From NCBI RefSeq assembly GCF_001050135.1, contig NZ_CP012040.1, forward strand, positions 5,225,001-5,289,000: DNA of 64,000 bases, in the 5' to 3' direction. Each line of letters begins with the position of its first letter. Position 1 is the first letter of the stretch. Positions 63,753-64,000 of this stretch are shown piece by piece. The notes beneath the pieces were generated by a model, which was not told the DNA's origin, made no database searches, and worked only from the letters and a program-made list of their open reading frames with translations. Source of the stretch: Cyclobacterium amurskyense. Its GTDB lineage: Bacteria; Bacteroidota; Bacteroidia; Cytophagales; Cyclobacteriaceae. A program made the position numbers and the translations under genes.

Positions 63753-64000
63753 ATGAAAGCTATTTGTTATATTTCTGTATTGGTACTATTGATAGGATTT
63801 GCAGGTCCTGGTTTTGCAATAACCCCAGATCGGGAGTATATCAGGACTCCTGACTCCGTTGCTTGGAATTATGAACAATTGAGCATTAAAACAAAGGATC
63901 ATTTAGAGTTAAACACATGGATTTATGAAGCCAATAAAGAAAGGGATAAGGACACCGTTTTAATATTGGCCTATCCGGATGCTGGCAATATGTCCTATTT
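63753..64000 (+). CDS. Partial secreted alpha/beta-hydrolase-like protein
   Basis: Eighty-two codons are visible before the window ends, so the frame is truncated here. It starts at ATG with a signal peptide (YISVLVLLIGFAGPGFA). The mature part includes IKTKDHLELNTWIYEA and DTVLILAYPDAGNMSY, which resemble the first strand and glycine/asparagine loop of alpha/beta hydrolases (often HGxxGN; here YPDAGN). The catalytic residues lie beyond the window. Confidence 0.65.
   Translation, partial: MKAICYISVLVLLIGFAGPGFAITPDREYIRTPDSVAWNYEQLSIKTKDHLELNTWIYEANKERDKDTVLILAYPDAGNMSY

Noticed and set aside
63467..63853. 128-codon frame before the last gene
   Set aside because: It crosses the start of the partial hydrolase gene in another frame, and the hydrolase frame has a signal peptide and family pattern.
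1..64000. CRISPR array, insertion sequence, tRNA or rRNA
   Set aside because: No regularly spaced direct repeats, no transposase frame and no cloverleaf or rRNA segment could be recognised by eye; a covariance-model search would be needed to exclude tRNAs and small RNAs fully.

Overview
The window comes from an AT-rich Bacteroidota chromosome, most likely order Cytophagales and close to Cyclobacteriaceae. This is inferred from gene content: a subtilase with a type IX secretion tail, DUF2911, DUF4221-like and DUF5916 proteins, an ExbB/ExbD/TonB-like operon, a sodium:solute symporter beside a PIG-L deacetylase, and many secreted TPR proteins. Where promoters can be seen they fit the Bacteroidota pattern (TTG, about 19 bases, TAnnTTTG). 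No Shine-Dalgarno sequences stand out. No rRNA, tRNA, insertion sequence or CRISPR array was found.

Layout. 1-7.6 kb: a DASS-type transporter, gyrA with a TPR gene behind it, and two envelope proteins. 7.6-16.1 kb: rpe, a subtilase/lipoprotein pair, a degenerate TrpF-like gene, and a tight six-gene operon (SPOR protein, ExbB, ExbD, TonB-like, folC, trmB). 16.2-24.5 kb: holA with a 1000-residue TPR protein and an outer-membrane barrel, a TPR gene, a universal stress protein and a 2-hydroxyacid dehydrogenase. 24.7-36.9 kb: DUF2911; a PIG-L deacetylase, a 36-residue membrane peptide and an SSS symporter with overlapping frames; a PhyH-like dioxygenase, DUF5916, a Gfo/Idh/MocA oxidoreductase, a Vms1/ANKZF1-type (VLRF1) protein and lhgO. 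37-49.6 kb: Hpt-like and HI0933-type genes, a HerA-like ATPase, DUF4332, a secreted DnaJ-type zinc-finger protein, dapD, a glycosyltransferase, a DtxR-family regulator with palindromic operators, a thioredoxin and mnmE.

From about 49.6 kb the region is accessory. It holds a gene broken at an eight-T run, a DUF4221-like lipoprotein, an OsmC protein and three type II toxin-antitoxin modules in 1.7 kb. The first module looks intact, the second has a stop codon inside the toxin, and the third keeps only a toxin stub. Next comes a cassette for glycan or phosphoester breakdown (Asp-box sialidase-like lipoprotein, a beta-barrel protein, a DUF5060/DUF4038 glycosidase-like lipoprotein), bracketed by two copies of a roughly 125-base repeat, then a nucleotide pyrophosphatase-like phosphodiesterase. 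The window ends inside a secreted alpha/beta-hydrolase-like gene.

Four copies of a 155-200 base MITE-like element (imperfect terminal inverted repeats, inner hairpins) lie between genes at 37.1, 43.3, 49.7 and 58.5 kb. The observations most worth following are the VLRF1 gene, the 36-residue peptide fused by overlap to the symporter, the decaying toxin-antitoxin cluster and the MITE-like family.
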